Source: Bacilli bacterium
GTDB lineage: Bacteria > Bacillota_I > Bacilli_A > RF39 > UBA660
NCBI GenBank assembly: GCA_007116525.1
Contig: SKIH01000053.1
Location: forward strand, 1 to 8,285
Length of the DNA stretch: 8,285 bases
Reading direction: 5' to 3'
Within the stretch, counting starts at the first letter, position 1; every line of letters starts with the position of its first letter. A model generated the notes under the pieces. That model was given only the letters and a program-made list of their open reading frames with translations. It had not been told where the DNA came from and searched no databases. Position numbers and translations under genes: made by a program. This document shows positions 6,671 to 8,285 of this stretch, piece after piece.

Positions 6671-7804
6671 CATTTCTCTTTTATAACCTTCTACTCCTGG
6701 CTGTGTAAAAGGGTTCACACCTTCAATAAACGAACTATAGTAGCACGACAGCAAGAAAAATTCTGTTAAGTAACCAATATTATATTCATCTAACTTATCT
6801 ATTTCAATTAAATTAGAATAAACATTTCCCTTTAAATGCGCTCTTAATGTTGCATCAGTTGCAATTGTATTTAATTCACTAAACGATTTATTTTTAGTTT
6901 TTATATCATTTTTACTTTGCAGCACTTTAAATACTGTTTGAAATAAAATCGGGTTTCCTTCTTGTATAAACTGCCCTAGTGAATGAAGATCAGTAGTATT
7001 TAAAATAGTCATTGGAAGTATCCCTTTTTTATTTTTTCCAAGTGTTTCACCATATAATTGTTGGAGCCATTTTAAAAATGCTTCTAACTTTGGTTCATAA
7101 CATACATAAGCTTCAACCTTTTTACCCTGCTTAAATAATTCATTTCTTACATGGGCATACTTTATTATATAATTTTTATTTAATATAGCATCCTTAGCCC
7201 CTCTTTTAAGTTCATTAACATTAATACCCGCAAATATAATTGGAAATAGTCCTGCAGGTGTAAATATAGAAAATCTACCACCAATTGTTTTTGGTATTTC
7301 TAATAAATTATATCTTTTCTCGATTGCTAAATTATAAAGGGGGCTATATTTATCAGTTGTTACTATAATGTTCTCTTCTCTAACTTTTTGTTTTAAAACT
7401 TCAAAAGTTTTCGTAATTTCAAGTGTTGAACCAGATTTACTAATAACATTTAAATAAACGTTCTTACCTTCTAATTCTTTTAATAAATCATGCAAATAAT
7501 CACTTGATAAACTGTTTCCAGCATAATAAATATTTGAATTATCAAAGTAGTTAGTTAGAGAGCCAATCAGAGCTTTGGACCCTAAATATGAGCCCCCTAT
7601 TCCTACTATTAGCAAAACACCATTATTTTTTTTAATTTCGTTAGATAAACTTTGCATTTTATAAATAAGTTCTTCATCGAATAAATTATCAATATCATAA
7701 AATGAATTAGTATTTATAATTCTATTTAAATAATTATTATAATCATCATAAGGTATATCAAAATCTTTAATATTAGTATATCTTTCTAAATCAAATCTTA
7801 TCAT
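6656..7804 (-). CDS. pgi: Glucose-6-phosphate isomerase (short form)
   Basis: Cytosolic enzyme interconverting glucose 6-phosphate and fructose 6-phosphate. The two SIS-fold domains show VGIGGSYLGSKA at 67-78, the phosphate-binding SKSGST at 122-127, family signature KTIGGRFSIFTPAG at 172-185, and LHSLGQFIQEG at 273-283. The second signature GVNPFTQPGVEGYK is at 362-375. Likely catalytic residues are present: E282 in QEG, H323 in RAHLKGN and K375 in GYK. At 382 residues it is clearly shorter than Bacillus-type enzymes (about 450): the start is compact and the chain ends seven residues after K375, without the usual C-terminal tail. Both signatures and the catalytic set are intact, so I read it as functional. 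The ATG forms ATGA with the upstream GH94 stop, and AAGGAGG lies at 7809-7815. A terminator follows at once. Confidence 0.95.
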   Translation of the reverse strand: MIRFDLERYTNIKDFDIPYDDYNNYLNRIINTNSFYDIDNLFDEELIYKMQSLSNEIKKNNGVLLIVGIGGSYLGSKALIGSLTNYFDNSNIYYAGNSLSSDYLHDLLKELEGKNVYLNVISKSGSTLEITKTFEVLKQKVREENIIVTTDKYSPLYNLAIEKRYNLLEIPKTIGGRFSIFTPAGLFPIIFAGINVNELKRGAKDAILNKNYIIKYAHVRNELFKQGKKVEAYVCYEPKLEAFLKWLQQLYGETLGKNKKGILPMTILNTTDLHSLGQFIQEGNPILFQTVFKVLQSKNDIKTKNKSFSELNTIATDATLRAHLKGNVYSNLIEIDKLDEYNIGYLTEFFLLSCYYSSFIEGVNPFTQPGVEGYKREMKEML

Positions 7805-8285
7805 GAGGCCTCCTTGATTTTACAAGTAATCTCAAATGTTTTATCAGCATCAATAAGTTCTATTTTATTATCGGTAATAATATTGTCATCACTTGATAAT
7901 TTAACTTCTCCGCCTGTTATTTCATTTGGATTTTTCACAGTAATATTATAAGTAGAACTTAAGTGTTTATAAGTTATCTTATATTCTTTCATATCTTTTG
8001 ATATATTAGGATTTATTACTAAGAAATCGCCTTCTTTTCTAACTCCTAAAATATCTTCTAATAATACTTTATAAGCCCAACTTGCAGACCCAGTATACCA
8101 AGTCCAACCTCCACGTCCTTCATGGTGTTTATTTGAATATACATCGGCTGCTATAACGTAAGGTTCTGTTTTATATTTTTCAACTAAGACATCTTCACTA
8201 GATTTATTAATAGGATTAATTAACCTAAATAAATTAAATGCATTTAAGCTTTCATCAGTTTTAGTTAATGCCTGAATATACCAAA
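7801..8285 (-). CDS. GH94-family glycoside phosphorylase, C-terminal part (N-terminus beyond window)
   Basis: 160 C-terminal residues are visible and the frame stays open to the window edge at W (8281-8283). In order: WYIQAL, then LFRLINPINKSS (18-29), KYKTEPYVIAADVYS (36-50), GRGGWTWYTGSASWAY (56-71) and LEDILGVRKEGD (75-86). A beta-rich tail follows with YKITYKHLSSTYNITVKNP. This series matches the end of the GH94 catalytic barrel and closing domain, and LxNPIN plus YKxEPYVxAADVY is most like 1,2-beta-oligoglucan phosphorylases and the GH94 module of cyclic beta-1,2-glucan synthases. The family uses phosphate to split beta-glucosides, releasing glucose 1-phosphate; the Thr-Gly of WYTGSA (T64, G65 of the fragment) corresponds to the phosphate-binding pair. 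The catalytic acid lies outside the window. The last codons carry the pgi ribosome site. Exact substrate is undetermined. Confidence 0.92.
   Translation of the reverse strand, partial: WYIQALTKTDESLNAFNLFRLINPINKSSEDVLVEKYKTEPYVIAADVYSNKHHEGRGGWTWYTGSASWAYKVLLEDILGVRKEGDFLVINPNISKDMKEYKITYKHLSSTYNITVKNPNEITGGEVKLSSDDNIITDNKIELIDADKTFEITCKIKEAS
7809..7815 (-). promoter_or_regulatory. pgi ribosome binding site inside the GH94 coding end
   Basis: The minus strand reads AAGGAGG, four bases before the pgi ATG, within the codons for the final residues of the GH94 protein. With the ATGA stop/start overlap this indicates translational coupling. Confidence 0.75.

Noticed and set aside
7801..7992. Separate 63-residue small protein beginning at the ATG at 7992
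   Set aside because: The same frame continues upstream without a stop to the window edge and encodes conserved GH94 sequence, so this is the tail of the larger gene and the ATG is an internal Met.
1..8285. CRISPR array, transposon ends, tRNA genes, phage or defence genes
   Set aside because: No regularly spaced repeats, no transposase-like or recombinase-like protein, no tRNA cloverleaf and no defence-type domain could be recognised. Apart from gaps of 83, 285 and 43 bases, which are described above, the window is filled by the listed genes.

Overview
The window is a visibly AT-rich stretch in which every supported gene lies on the minus strand, so transcription runs from high to low coordinates. 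Shine-Dalgarno sites close to AAGGAGG, sigma-A type promoters and a T-box leader point to a low-GC Gram-positive lineage (Bacillota or Mycoplasmatota). The GH94 gene ends in TGA and the tryptophans I checked are TGG, so the code is standard. This excludes Mycoplasma/Spiroplasma-type code use but fits Acholeplasma/Izemoplasma-like relatives or an Erysipelotrichia/Bacilli-type organism. The taxonomic placement is inference only.

Read in the direction of transcription: (1) 8285-7801 is the C-terminal end of a GH94-type glycoside phosphorylase, most like the GH94 module of 1,2-beta-oligoglucan phosphorylases and cyclic beta-1,2-glucan synthases. It overlaps by 4 bases (ATGA) a short glucose-6-phosphate isomerase gene, pgi, at 7804-6656. 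A perfect hairpin with a U-tract ends this unit, and the pgi stop codon lies in its loop. (2) Directly behind that terminator, an extended -10 promoter starts a two-gene ABC exporter operon: an ATPase (6612-5722) and a 12-segment, internally duplicated permease (5720-4116). (3) A consensus promoter with an extended -10 and a phenylalanine-specific T-box leader (about 4067-3854) precede pheS (3830-2781) and pheT (2791-428), which overlap by 11 bases. (4) After an 83-base gap with a promoter candidate comes the start of a small DUF5684-type membrane protein (344-1), cut by the window edge.

The genes form separate functional blocks: sugar phosphorolysis feeding glycolysis, drug or lipid-type export, and phenylalanyl-tRNA synthesis controlled by uncharged tRNA-Phe. 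I see no mobile element, CRISPR array, phage gene, tRNA or rRNA. No clearly undescribed system is apparent. The most informative points are the fully readable T-box switch, the coupling of GH94 to pgi, the compact terminator/promoter junction before the ABC operon, and the missing terminator between the ABC operon and the pheST leader.
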